Part shown: positions 1-7,569 of the stretch, in pieces
Layout of the letters: the number at the start of each line of letters is the position of its first letter
How positions within the stretch are numbered: position 1 is the first letter of the stretch
DNA from: an uncultured Acidimicrobiaceae bacterium
GTDB lineage: Bacteria; Actinomycetota; Acidimicrobiia; Acidimicrobiales; UBA8592
NCBI GenBank assembly: GCA_913031515.1
Contig: CAJWET010000026.1
Location: forward strand, 1-14,587
Length of the DNA: 14,587 bases
Direction: 5' to 3'
Made by a program: the position numbers and the translations under genes
Notes under the pieces: model-generated
Database searches by the model: none
What the model saw: only the letters and a program-made list of their open reading frames with translations
Told to the model about the DNA's origin: nothing

Positions 1-430
1 CTCCAAGTAATTCGGCTATTTCTTTTGCGGTGTCTTCGTCAGGGTCGAAGACAAGATTTGGTCCGAGAGGTCCGAGAAAAAAATCTTCATTATCGGATTC
101 AGCTTTGAACTCAGGAGCTTCGATACGAACAATAGTTTTTGAAACTCCTTGATTTCGCGCATACAAACTGGCGATCAGATTTACCTCATCATTGGAGGTT
201 ACAGCTACGAGTAGATCTGCACGATCTATCTCAGCTTCCAACAGAACAGCTGGGTGGCTTCCACTACCCAAAATAAGATTAGCGTTTACTTCAGTTTGAA
301 TTTCATCCAGTCGTTCCGGATTTGAATCAATTACCGCGACTTCCATGTTTTTTAGCTGATGCTTAGGATCGGTAAGCAGACGCGTGATATACACGCCTAC
401 TTCCCCAGCGCCGACCACAACTACGTACAC
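1..430 (-). CDS. trkA: TrkA-family potassium uptake regulatory protein (RCK/NAD-binding domain), N-terminal part, cut by window edge
   Basis: This gene enters from the left edge; only its first 143 codons are visible. TrkA proteins are cytoplasmic NAD(H)-binding subunits that gate Trk/Ktr-type K+ transporters. The product opens with a hydrophobic strand and a Rossmann glycine motif, VVVVGAGEVG (residues 3-12). An acidic residue, Asp35 in VIDSN, sits at the end of the second strand, where NAD-binding RCK domains hold the ribose. Later blocks fit the family: NLILGSG near residue 56, then DLLVAVTSNDEVN. The chosen start is GTG at 428-430, because it sits directly before the first Rossmann strand, as in relatives starting MYVVVVGAGEVG. 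No strong ribosome binding site is seen. A few extra residues (HQLKNMEV) separate the first helix from the second strand. The C-terminal TrkA_C domain would lie outside the window. It could equally be another single-RCK channel regulator. It is transcribed divergently from the membrane pyrophosphatase. Confidence 0.85.
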   Translation of the reverse strand, partial: MYVVVVGAGEVGVYITRLLTDPKHQLKNMEVAVIDSNPERLDEIQTEVNANLILGSGSHPAVLLEAEIDRADLLVAVTSNDEVNLIASLYARNQGVSKTIVRIEAPEFKAESDNEDFFLGPLGPNLVFDPDEDTAKEIAELLG

Positions 431-650
431 ACTTAAATGGTTACAGTTCCAGAGTAAAAAACCACCGATACTGAGAAAAAACTTTAATTTTCTGTTTTTT
501 TCGTAAATAAGCTAGTCTTTACACAGGTATCAATCTTTAACTTCCCCACATATATAGAGCGCTTGAGTGTGAAACTTTCTAACGATAAAAGTTGAGGAAA
601 GATGAAAATTAGCTGTAAAGTCTCAACGTTCTAAACAACAAGGAGCCACT
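431..650. promoter_or_regulatory. Divergent intergenic region between trkA-like gene and hppA
   Basis: These 220 AT-rich bases separate two divergent start codons, so they must hold promoters for both directions. For the rightward gene, the best pair I see is TTGAGT (563-568) and TAAAAG (586-591) with a 17-base spacer, each matching consensus at four of six bases. For the leftward gene, TTGATA (complement of 528-533) and TATTTA (complement of 504-509) have an 18-base spacer; the second box is poor. A TATATA run at 551-556 has no good partner box. The last 50 bases hold a ten-codon leader ORF and the hppA ribosome binding site, AAGGAG at 640-645. No clear operator palindrome or riboswitch was recognised. 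The region is certain as an intergenic space; the individual promoter boxes are weak guesses. Confidence 0.4.
602..634 (+). CDS. Possible ten-codon leader peptide upstream of hppA
   Basis: ATG at 602 opens a ten-codon frame, MKISCKVSTF, ending at TAA 632-634. A good Shine-Dalgarno stretch (TTGAGGAAAG, 592-601) lies just before the ATG, better than those of several real genes in this window. The frame ends 16 bases before the TTG start of hppA and is not in phase with it. It could be a leader peptide that tunes translation of the downstream gene, or a chance frame. Nothing in its residues (no run of one amino acid) points to classical attenuation, and no terminator hairpin was seen after it. 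Confidence 0.3.
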   Translation: MKISCKVSTF

Positions 651-2720
651 TTGGAATCGATACCCTACTTCGCCTTAGCCAGCGGTGTTGCTGCTTTGCT
701 TCTAGCTTATTATTTCTTCACCACGGTGAAAGCCGCCCCTCCCGGAAACGACAGAATGATCTTCCTTATGAATGAGATCCAGAATGGCGCGAAAGCTTTT
801 CTAAAACAGGAATACACTTGGGTGTCGCTTTTCGTCGTCGCCATGATCGTCTTGCTTGCGATAGTAATCACGCCTCTAGCATCTGTTTCATATGTAATAG
901 GTGCCTTCTTGTCAGCATCTGCTGGATATATCGGAATGACGGTAGCGACTATGGCAAATGCGCGTACTACCGAAGCGGCAAAAGGTGGCCCATCGAAAGC
1001 ACTTCCTATCGCGTACAGAGGCGGTGCTGTCATGGGATTCTCTGTCGCTGGACTTGCATTGCTCGGATTAATGTTCGTGTACCTCCTTTTCGTAATTTGG
1101 TTAGAGGCAGATAAAGCCTTTGAAATTGTTACAGCATACGGCTTAGGCGCTTCTTCTATAGCGCTCTTTTCACGTGTAGGTGGAGGGATCTACACGAAGG
1201 CAGCTGACGTAGGCGCAGACCTTGTAGGGAAGGTGGAAGCCGGTATACCCGAAGACGATCCCCGTAATCCTGCAACTATCGCCGACAATGTTGGAGACAA
1301 TGTTGGTGATGTCGCCGGTATGGGTGCGGACCTCTTTGAATCTTACGCTGGGTCCATAATTGCACCTATTGCCTTAACAGCATTTGCAGTTGGTCTTCAG
1401 CCTGAAGATGCCACATCTGCTGCTGTCATTGGCTTACTCATGTTCCCAATGGCAATCGCTTTCATAGGGATGATCGCTTCGATCCTCGGCTCATTTCTTG
1501 TAAAGGGCGGAGACTCCACAGATTCTAAAGCATTAAGTCGCGCGCTCCATCGGGGCACAAACGTTGCTATGGCACTTACTATCGTTGGGACAATAGCCGT
1601 TTCATATTGGCTATTTGATTCAGCTCCTGGTAACCCCATAGGTTTGGCTATCTCAGTGATCGGAGGATTAGTCGCAGGCTGGGCGCTTGGAAAGACTGCA
1701 GAGTTTTATACGTCAGATCATTTTGGGCCAGTGAAAAAAATCGCTGCCCAAGCTGAGACTGGACCAGCTACCACAGTACTGAGCGGAATTAGCGCTGGGA
1801 TGATTTCTGTCGCCGCCTCGGTACTTCTTGTCCTAGGCGGAATCGGAATCGCCTACTGGGGCGGTGAAGTGACTTTGGACGACGGTATCTATGGGATTGC
1901 TGTTGCAGCTATTGGAATGCTTGCAACTACAGGCGCTGTCGTCTCGGTAGATGCTTATGGCCCAATCGCAGATAATGCCGGCGGTATTGCTGAAATGGCC
2001 GAACTGGACCCTTCCGTTCGAGAAGTCACTGATGCTCTTGACTCACTCGGCAATACCACTGCGGCAATAGCGAAGGGTTTCGCCGTTGGTTCAGCCGCAC
2101 TTACTGCACTTGCACTCTTTAAAAGCTTTGAATACGCAGTTGTCCAAGCCGGGGGAACCTTAGAATTGAATGTCGGTGAAGTCGACGTCTTTATCGGCCT
2201 TTTCCTCGGAGCAGGCTTACCATTCCTATTTGCTGCTTTAACTATTGACGCAGTAGGTCGTGCCGCCACTGCCATGATCGAAGAAGTTCGACGACAATTC
2301 CGCGAAATACCTGGTCTTCGTGAAGGACTGCCTGGTGTCGTTCCAGACTCTGCACGCTGTGTTGCAATTTCCACCGAAGCATCGTTAAAGGAAATGGTCA
2401 TTCCAGGCTCCCTCGCCGTGGTAGTTCCTTTAGTCGTTGGGTTTATTGATATTGATACACTCGGCGGCCTTCTCGCGGGGGCACTTGTAACTGGATTTGC
2501 ATTGGCTATATTCATGGCGAATGCTGGAGGCGCATGGGATAACGCCAAGAAATACATTGAAGCTGGACACCACGGTGGCAAAGGATCTGACCCCCACAAG
2601 GCTGCTGTTGTTGGCGATACAGTAGGTGACCCATTCAAAGATACCTCCGGTCCAGCAATGAATATCTTACTGAAAGTGATGACGATCGTTTCGCTAGTAT
2701 TTGCCTCTGCCTTTGTCTAA
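651..2720 (+). CDS. hppA: K+-dependent membrane-bound pyrophosphatase (ion-pumping, Na+ or H+)
   Basis: This integral membrane enzyme hydrolyses cytoplasmic pyrophosphate and uses the energy to export Na+ or H+. The product is 689 aa, the usual size, with about sixteen hydrophobic segments. The substrate site is intact: DVGADLVGKVE (186-196), DPRNPATIADNVGDNVGD (203-220) and GDTVGDPFKDTSGP near 655-668. In the family, the residue after GNTT decides potassium need: Lys gives K+-independent enzymes, Ala gives K+-dependent ones. Here it is GNTTAAIAKG with Ala471 and Ala474, so K+-dependent. Glu230 in DLFESY lies where the Na+-pumping Thermotoga enzyme has Glu246; plant H+-pumps carry the glutamate four residues later. 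Na+ pumping is therefore possible, but many bacterial H+-pumps and dual pumps share this position. The start is TTG at 651, with AAGGAG five bases upstream. The divergent neighbour is a K+ uptake regulator, which fits a K+-requiring pump. Confidence 0.97.
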   Translation: MESIPYFALASGVAALLLAYYFFTTVKAAPPGNDRMIFLMNEIQNGAKAFLKQEYTWVSLFVVAMIVLLAIVITPLASVSYVIGAFLSASAGYIGMTVATMANARTTEAAKGGPSKALPIAYRGGAVMGFSVAGLALLGLMFVYLLFVIWLEADKAFEIVTAYGLGASSIALFSRVGGGIYTKAADVGADLVGKVEAGIPEDDPRNPATIADNVGDNVGDVAGMGADLFESYAGSIIAPIALTAFAVGLQPEDATSAAVIGLLMFPMAIAFIGMIASILGSFLVKGGDSTDSKALSRALHRGTNVAMALTIVGTIAVSYWLFDSAPGNPIGLAISVIGGLVAGWALGKTAEFYTSDHFGPVKKIAAQAETGPATTVLSGISAGMISVAASVLLVLGGIGIAYWGGEVTLDDGIYGIAVAAIGMLATTGAVVSVDAYGPIADNAGGIAEMAELDPSVREVTDALDSLGNTTAAIAKGFAVGSAALTALALFKSFEYAVVQAGGTLELNVGEVDVFIGLFLGAGLPFLFAALTIDAVGRAATAMIEEVRRQFREIPGLREGLPGVVPDSARCVAISTEASLKEMVIPGSLAVVVPLVVGFIDIDTLGGLLAGALVTGFALAIFMANAGGAWDNAKKYIEAGHHGGKGSDPHKAAVVGDTVGDPFKDTSGPAMNILLKVMTIVSLVFASAFV

Positions 2721-2753
2721 ACTTCAATAGATATTTCACACTGAGGGGCTGTA

Positions 2754-3557
2754 TTGCCATTTGCGCGTTTACACGACACGAAGCTCTACTATGAACAGAG
2801 TGGGGCAGGCCCAGATCTCTTGATTATCTCTGGTACCGGCTCTGATTTAAGAATTCCTCGATTACCAATTCCTCAGCTTGACGAGAGCTACAGGATTCTA
2901 CGTTATGACCATAGGGGCCTCGGCCAAAGTAGCACCAGTGAAGCAGCGGTAACCATGGCAAACTTTGCTGACGACACTGCCGCCTTATTAGAAATCCTTC
3001 ACATCTCGAGAATAGACATTATTGGAATATCTTTTGGTGGAATGGTTGCCCAACATTTAGCGATTAGGCACCCTAAGCTCATTGGAAAACTAGTTCTTGC
3101 TTGTACCTCGCCCGGAGGGCCAAGTTATAGTTCAGCTGACCTTCTCGAGTTAATGAAACTCCCGCTAGATGAGCGTCATCGAACGTGGATGAAAATGTAC
3201 GATACCCGCTATTCCCATGCATCTGAAGAGAACTATTTTGTGTATTTCCTTGAGAAACTTCTTCTCCGCAATCCAGACATGTTTCCGAATGGTGCTACAG
3301 ATGGTTTAATGCGGCAACTTAGAGCACGGTCTGACCATGATGTAACGAGTTCGTTACACGAAATCACGCATCCCTGCCTCATTGCTGGTGGAAAATATGA
3401 CGGAATCGCTCCTCCAGAGAATCTTCACTACCTTGCTAAAAGAATTGCTCTTTCGAGTCTTCATTTTTTCGAAGGAGGTCACTCGTTTTTGTTGGAAGAT
3501 CATTCAGCATGGGAAACTATTTCCGCTTTCTTGATGGAAGATCAAGGTAATCTTTAA
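2754..3557 (+). CDS. Alpha/beta-fold hydrolase, substrate unknown
   Basis: A 267-residue cytoplasmic protein of the alpha/beta hydrolase fold, similar in layout to 3-oxoadipate enol-lactonases and related esterases. The nucleophile elbow is GISFGGM, with Ser93 as the likely nucleophile. Asp216 in KYDGIAPP and His243 in GGHSFL are the likely acid and base, so the catalytic triad is complete. The strand and turn ahead of the nucleophile (RYDHRGLGQSS, 50-60) is the usual conserved block, and SGTGSD near 26-31 is the probable oxyanion-hole region. No signal peptide or membrane segment is seen. The start is TTG at 2754, with GAGGGG (2743-2748) upstream. It lies 33 bases after hppA and 26 before ddl and may be co-transcribed with both. 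Family membership is secure; the substrate cannot be told from sequence, and nothing in the neighbours fixes it. Confidence 0.87.
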   Translation: MPFARLHDTKLYYEQSGAGPDLLIISGTGSDLRIPRLPIPQLDESYRILRYDHRGLGQSSTSEAAVTMANFADDTAALLEILHISRIDIIGISFGGMVAQHLAIRHPKLIGKLVLACTSPGGPSYSSADLLELMKLPLDERHRTWMKMYDTRYSHASEENYFVYFLEKLLLRNPDMFPNGATDGLMRQLRARSDHDVTSSLHEITHPCLIAGGKYDGIAPPENLHYLAKRIALSSLHFFEGGHSFLLEDHSAWETISAFLMEDQGNL

Positions 3558-3583
3558 TATGGCTAAAGATACAGCGACTAATA

Positions 3584-4624
3584 ATGGCTGAGAACAAATC
3601 AGAGCTAATCTTACTTTTCGGTGGCCAATCCCCTGAACATGATGTTTCGTGTTCTTCAGCACGGCATGTTCTCGCTGCTGCACCTACAAAACTCTTCGAC
3701 GTAACGCTCGTAGGGATCGACCATTCTGGGACTTGGCACAAATGCCTCACTAGAGAAGAAGGCGACTCCATAGCGGAATTACCTGAAACCCTTTCAATTA
3801 CCGGCCCAGAGATTACCCCTCATGAACTTTTTGAGATTAAAAGGCAAACTCGGCCTATCGTTTTTCCAGTATTGCATGGTCCGAATGGTGAGGATGGAAC
3901 TATTCAAGGCCTTCTCGAGAGTTTCGGAGTTCCATACGTAGGTAGTGGTGTTCTTTCTTCCGCACTCTGCATGGACAAAATTAAATCGAAGGAGCTCATG
4001 TCTGCACATGGCGTACCTCAGGTCTCTTGGCTAAGTTTTAGTACCCAAGATTCGAATTCAGCGATCCAAACGATAGATGACTCGGAGTTAATATTTCCAC
4101 TCTTTGTTAAACCTGCGAATATGGGGTCCTCCATTGGCATTTCGAAAGTTGCTGGCTTATCAGAAGTTGAACAGGCGATCAATCATGCAAGTCAGTTCGA
4201 TGATTGGGTCATCGTTGAACAAGCAACGGCAGGCCGTGAAATAGAAATTGCAATCTTAGAAGGCGATGAACCTGAAGCTTCTAATCCTGGTGAAATAGTA
4301 CCGGGTGCAGATTTCTACGATTACAACGACAAATATGAAGACGGGGCGATACTGCATGTGCCTGCCGAGCTCTCCCCAGAAGAAATTCAGACCGCACAGT
4401 CCATCGCCGTGAACGTCTTTGAACTAATGCGTTGTGATGGGCTCGCTCGTATTGACTTCTTTTATGAAGAATCAGGTCGAGGGTGGCTAGTCAATGAGAT
4501 AAATACGATGCCTGGATTTACTCCCATTTCGATGTATCCAAAACTCTGGGAAGAAACTGGCCTATCCTATGAAAATTTAATTTTACGCCTGATCCAAACA
4601 GCAAAAACAAATAAAGACCCCTAG
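3584..4624 (+). CDS. ddl: D-alanine--D-alanine ligase
   Basis: This ATP-grasp enzyme joins two D-alanines to make the dipeptide that ends the peptidoglycan stem peptide, in the cytoplasm. The product is 346 aa, normal length. Family signatures appear in order: FGGQSPEHDVS (12-22), HGPNGEDGTIQG near residue 98, the ATP-binding FVKPANMGSSIG near 175, the omega-loop block FYDYNDKYEDG near 244, and the metal-binding end ARIDFF followed by NEINTMPGFTP. The tyrosine of the DKY block is kept; Phe or His near this position marks D-Ala-D-Lac ligases, so the ordinary D-Ala-D-Ala product is expected and vancomycin-type resistance is not suggested. The ATG at 3584 is chosen because the conserved N-terminal strand begins nine residues later. 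Its ribosome binding site is poor. A ten-codon frame starting at ATG 3559 ends across this start and might couple translation. The stop overlaps the end of the convergent tetR gene by a few bases. Confidence 0.96.
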   Translation: MAENKSELILLFGGQSPEHDVSCSSARHVLAAAPTKLFDVTLVGIDHSGTWHKCLTREEGDSIAELPETLSITGPEITPHELFEIKRQTRPIVFPVLHGPNGEDGTIQGLLESFGVPYVGSGVLSSALCMDKIKSKELMSAHGVPQVSWLSFSTQDSNSAIQTIDDSELIFPLFVKPANMGSSIGISKVAGLSEVEQAINHASQFDDWVIVEQATAGREIEIAILEGDEPEASNPGEIVPGADFYDYNDKYEDGAILHVPAELSPEEIQTAQSIAVNVFELMRCDGLARIDFFYEESGRGWLVNEINTMPGFTPISMYPKLWEETGLSYENLILRLIQTAKTNKDP

Positions 4625-5211
4625 CTGGATATTGGAATAAGAGCACTTTTAAGGAACCTAAGGAGCTCTTTTCGTCGCATTACGACATCCCGTGGATTTT
4701 GTTTTATACCCATTGCCTCCAGCAAATTGCCTTCTGTGGCCGCACCCATAATCGCTGAGTACACGGAAAGAACGAGCAAATGCGGATCAGATTCTACGAT
4801 ACGGCCTTTTTCCATCTCGTTATCCAACCATTTAGTCGCCCCTAGGATCAGAGGTTCAAGGCCTTTAACAGCTTTTGTCAACATAGGCGGACCCAATCGA
4901 GATACTTCTCGAAGCAAACCAAGAAGTTCAGGTCGCTGTATAGCCAGACGAAAAACACCCCGAACCATTGCCTCTATTCGTTCCCACCCATCATGAGAAT
5001 TTTTTACCGCTTCAGACAAAACACCAGAAAGTACCCCTATAGCACTTGAAACAGAAGCATCTAGGAGTGCTTCTTTTGTTGGATAGTGGTACAGGATTGA
5101 CTGTTTTCGTATTCCGAGGTCGTGCGCCAACGAATCCAAGCTAGTCCCGTCATACCCATTTTCACCAAATGCTGAAGTAGCCGCAATGAGTATACGTTCA
5201 GAAGTCTTCAC
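4621..5211 (-). CDS. TetR-family transcriptional regulator
   Basis: A 196-residue DNA-binding repressor type. The N-terminal helix-turn-helix is clear: an opening helix ERILIAATSAFGENGY (5-20), then GTSLDSLAHDLGIRKQSI (22-39) and the family hallmark LYHYPTKEALL (40-50). The rest is a helical ligand-binding and dimer domain with no recognisable effector signature. I chose GTG at 5209-5211, because the conserved domain begins four residues later. The longer frame, from TTG at 5268, would run through the start of the divergent gene and through the palindrome at 5230-5245. The gene sits head to head with the acyl-CoA reductase operon across 42 bases, the usual layout for a TetR protein that represses its neighbour and itself. 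The ligand is likely an acyl-CoA or lipid-like molecule, judged only from the operon content. Its stop codon overlaps that of ddl tail to tail, leaving no room for a separate terminator. Confidence 0.9.
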   Translation of the reverse strand: MKTSERILIAATSAFGENGYDGTSLDSLAHDLGIRKQSILYHYPTKEALLDASVSSAIGVLSGVLSEAVKNSHDGWERIEAMVRGVFRLAIQRPELLGLLREVSRLGPPMLTKAVKGLEPLILGATKWLDNEMEKGRIVESDPHLLVLSVYSAIMGAATEGNLLEAMGIKQNPRDVVMRRKELLRFLKSALIPISS

Positions 5212-5229
5212 GAAAAGATTGTAGCATTC

Positions 5230-5245
5230 TCTACCAAGTGGTAGA
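5230..5245. promoter_or_regulatory. Candidate TetR operator, 16-bp palindrome
   Basis: The sequence is TCTACCA-AG-TGGTAGA: two perfect seven-base arms with a two-base spacer. It is the only sizeable palindrome noticed in the 42-base gap between the divergent tetR start (5211) and the acyl-CoA reductase start (5254). It lies 18 bases from the first and 8 bases from the second. A TetR dimer bound here would cover promoter or ribosome binding elements in both directions. The symmetry is seen directly; binding by the neighbouring regulator is inferred from the standard arrangement of this family. Confidence 0.7.
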
Positions 5246-5253
5246 AAGTAGAT

Positions 5254-7566
5254 GTGATCAAAGAACAACTGGCAGGAAAACGAATCGCCATCACGGGGTC
5301 TACTGGCTTTCTCGGTACCGCCTTAGTTGAACTCCTCCTTCGAAAAATTCCAGATGTTGAACTCGTGCTTCTTGTTCGCAGCTCACGGCGCACAGCTGCG
5401 CAACGTGTAAAAAGAGACATCGTAAACAATGACGTCTTTAAAACTCTCAAAGAAGAGTTGGGGAAAGAAGAATTCGATCGAATAATCCAGAATCAAATCA
5501 CCGCAATACCTGCAGATATTTCACTAGACCATCTTGGGCTTGACTCTGATGGACTGGAAATTTTAAAAAGCTGCGAGATCGTTATCCATAGTGCTGCTTC
5601 AGTTAGCTTCGATGAACCTCTCGACAGAGCCGTAGAAGTTAATCTTATGGGGCCAGTTCGTTTGGTTAATGCTTTCAAAGATCTAAATGTCACTCCACAT
5701 TTGGTCATGGTTAGTACTTGCTATGTGGCCGGAAACCGGAAAGGCGATGCGCCCGAACAACTCTTGACTGAAAGTCCTTTCTATGTACCTCTAGACTGGA
5801 ATGACGAGACGAATGCGGCGCGACGAACACGTTTATACGTAGAAGATGCGAGTCGTCGACCACCTAACCTTGAAAGTTTTCGCGATTCTGCACGTTCAGA
5901 ATTAGGAGCTGCTGGAACTCCTGCACTTGCGAGAAAAACTGAACAATTGAGGCAGAGGTGGGTCAAAGACCAAATGGTCGAAGCTGGGAGAAATAGGGCA
6001 AAATCTTTAGGTTTCCCCGACGTGTACGCCTTTACGAAAGCGATGTCAGAGCAGGCAGTAGAAGAGGTCCGTGGTAACACCCCTTTGACTCTTGTGAGAC
6101 CTTCAATCATTGAATCGTCTTTGAGAGCTCCTGTCTCTGGATGGATACGAGGCTTTCGGATGGCTGAGCCAATTATCTTGAATTATGGAAAGGGAACATT
6201 AAAAGAGTTTCCAGGAATCCCCGAGGGAATTGTCGACATTATCCCTGTAGACCTTGTTGCCTCTGCAATAATCGCTGCCGCCGCCCAAGAGCCCAAAAGT
6301 GAAACGACTATCTATCAAGTCGCCTCGGGAAGCTGTAATCCGATTCGAACGTCCACGGTCACTGACTACGTTCATAGTTTCTTTGGAGAAAACCCTATTT
6401 ACGATGACAAGAATCAACCTATTGCACCTGCAAAATGGAAATTTCCCGGCCGCGGCCGTGTCGCCGCTCAATTAAATCGCTCTCAGCGTATTCTAGGACA
6501 CGCTGAGCAAACCTTAAACAAACTTCCCATCCGCGGTAAGCCAGCAATGTTCGTCGCAGATATTCAGGATCGCAAAGACGAAATAGACAAAGCGATAGAG
6601 TACGTCACCTTATATGGGAAATATGTTGAATGCGAGGCTTCGTATTCAGTGGAAAATCTTCTTGCTTTATGGGATTCGCTATCCGCTGATGATCAAGAGT
6701 CTTTCCCTTTTGATCCAAGAATTATTGATTGGTTCGAATACATCTACACAATCCATCTACCAACAGTAGTAACAAAAGGGAGAGTCAAAACAAGTCCAAC
6801 GAAAAGTTCTGGGAAGTCCCGCTCTGCCCGTATTCGCAATCAAGTGCTAGACCCTCAACGTCAATTAGCCGTATTTGATCTAGAGAACACCCTTATTGCT
6901 TCAAATGTGGTCGCTTCATGGAGTTATCTCGCAACGAAACGACTTCCAAGAGCGGAACGGATCAAATTAGTAACAAAAACACTAGCTCAGGTTCCAAGCA
7001 TGCTTGCTCTCGATAGGAAAGATCGCACAGATTTTTTGCGAAGTTTTTATAGGCGGTACACTGATGCTCCAGTGTCCCAAATTGATGATGATGCTTACGA
7101 AATGTTTAGTGAGTTGATCCTTGCAAAATCTTTCCCAGCTGGGTTACGGCGAGTTCGCGAACACAAAGCGCTCGGGCATCGAACCGTTTTAATCACTGGA
7201 GCACTTGACTTCGTTGTCAAACCACTAAAACCACTTTTCGATGACATCATTTCTGCGACTCTCTCTCATGATGGAAACTCATACACTGGGCAAATGCAGC
7301 AAGTCCCTCCTATCGGCGAAACTCGCGCTGCCGTTTTACGACGCTTTGCCGATGAGAATGACTACGATTTGGCTGAAACAATAGCCTACGCTGATTCTAC
7401 AAGTGACTTACCAATGCTTGAAGCTGTTGGATTTCCCGTTGCAGTGAACCCTGAGCCCAAACTCGCCTCTTTAGCTAATCGTCGTGGATGGCTTATTGAA
7501 AACTTTCAACCAGTAGCGGGATCACCATCTAAATTGCTCCCTCTCGGTTCAAGGACAAGTAGGTAA
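5254..7566 (+). CDS. Bifunctional fatty acyl-CoA reductase / HAD-IB phosphatase-like fusion
   Basis: A 770-residue two-domain cytoplasmic protein. Residues 8 to about 350 form a 'male sterility' type NAD(P)-binding reductase, which turns fatty acyl-CoA (or a carrier-bound acyl group) into aldehyde or alcohol using NADPH. Its nucleotide motif is TGSTGFLG (14-21), followed by HSAASVSFDEP (112-122), STCYVAG (154-160) and a YxxxK catalytic pair, Tyr258 and Lys262. About 100 residues, rich in charge, separate Ser154 from Tyr258, far more than in simple SDRs. Residues 380-500 are a helical linker of unknown role. Residues 538-750 are a SerB-like HAD-IB domain: motif I FDLENT (541-546), motif II near Thr648 in LITGA, Lys656 or Lys659 as motif III, and ADSTSD with Asp714 and Asp718 as motif IV. 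The second motif I aspartate is replaced by Glu544. GTG at 5254 is the start, with a weak GAAAG upstream. It is the first gene of a three-gene operon. Confidence 0.88.
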   Translation: MIKEQLAGKRIAITGSTGFLGTALVELLLRKIPDVELVLLVRSSRRTAAQRVKRDIVNNDVFKTLKEELGKEEFDRIIQNQITAIPADISLDHLGLDSDGLEILKSCEIVIHSAASVSFDEPLDRAVEVNLMGPVRLVNAFKDLNVTPHLVMVSTCYVAGNRKGDAPEQLLTESPFYVPLDWNDETNAARRTRLYVEDASRRPPNLESFRDSARSELGAAGTPALARKTEQLRQRWVKDQMVEAGRNRAKSLGFPDVYAFTKAMSEQAVEEVRGNTPLTLVRPSIIESSLRAPVSGWIRGFRMAEPIILNYGKGTLKEFPGIPEGIVDIIPVDLVASAIIAAAAQEPKSETTIYQVASGSCNPIRTSTVTDYVHSFFGENPIYDDKNQPIAPAKWKFPGRGRVAAQLNRSQRILGHAEQTLNKLPIRGKPAMFVADIQDRKDEIDKAIEYVTLYGKYVECEASYSVENLLALWDSLSADDQESFPFDPRIIDWFEYIYTIHLPTVVTKGRVKTSPTKSSGKSRSARIRNQVLDPQRQLAVFDLENTLIASNVVASWSYLATKRLPRAERIKLVTKTLAQVPSMLALDRKDRTDFLRSFYRRYTDAPVSQIDDDAYEMFSELILAKSFPAGLRRVREHKALGHRTVLITGALDFVVKPLKPLFDDIISATLSHDGNSYTGQMQQVPPIGETRAAVLRRFADENDYDLAETIAYADSTSDLPMLEAVGFPVAVNPEPKLASLANRRGWLIENFQPVAGSPSKLLPLGSRTSR

Positions 7567-7569
7567 CGA

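Noticed and set aside
1955..2638. 227-codon open frame on the minus strand inside hppA
   Set aside because: It lies fully opposite a highly conserved membrane pyrophosphatase; its translation is low in complexity (many Pro, Ser, Thr, Ala) and shows no known domain.
3559..3591. Ten-codon frame MAKDTATNNG overlapping the ddl start
   Set aside because: Its ribosome binding site is poorly spaced (AAGG about 11 bases away) and there is no other support; it is mentioned only as a possible coupling element.
3584..4624. Ddl as a vancomycin-resistance type D-Ala-D-Lac ligase
   Set aside because: The omega-loop block is FYDYNDKY with the tyrosine kept, as in ordinary D-Ala-D-Ala ligases, and no vanH, vanX or related genes are nearby.
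5212..5268. Longer TetR product starting from TTG at 5268
   Set aside because: It would add 19 residues unrelated to the family, overlap the divergent reductase start and put the palindrome inside the coding region; GTG 5211 fits the domain boundary better.
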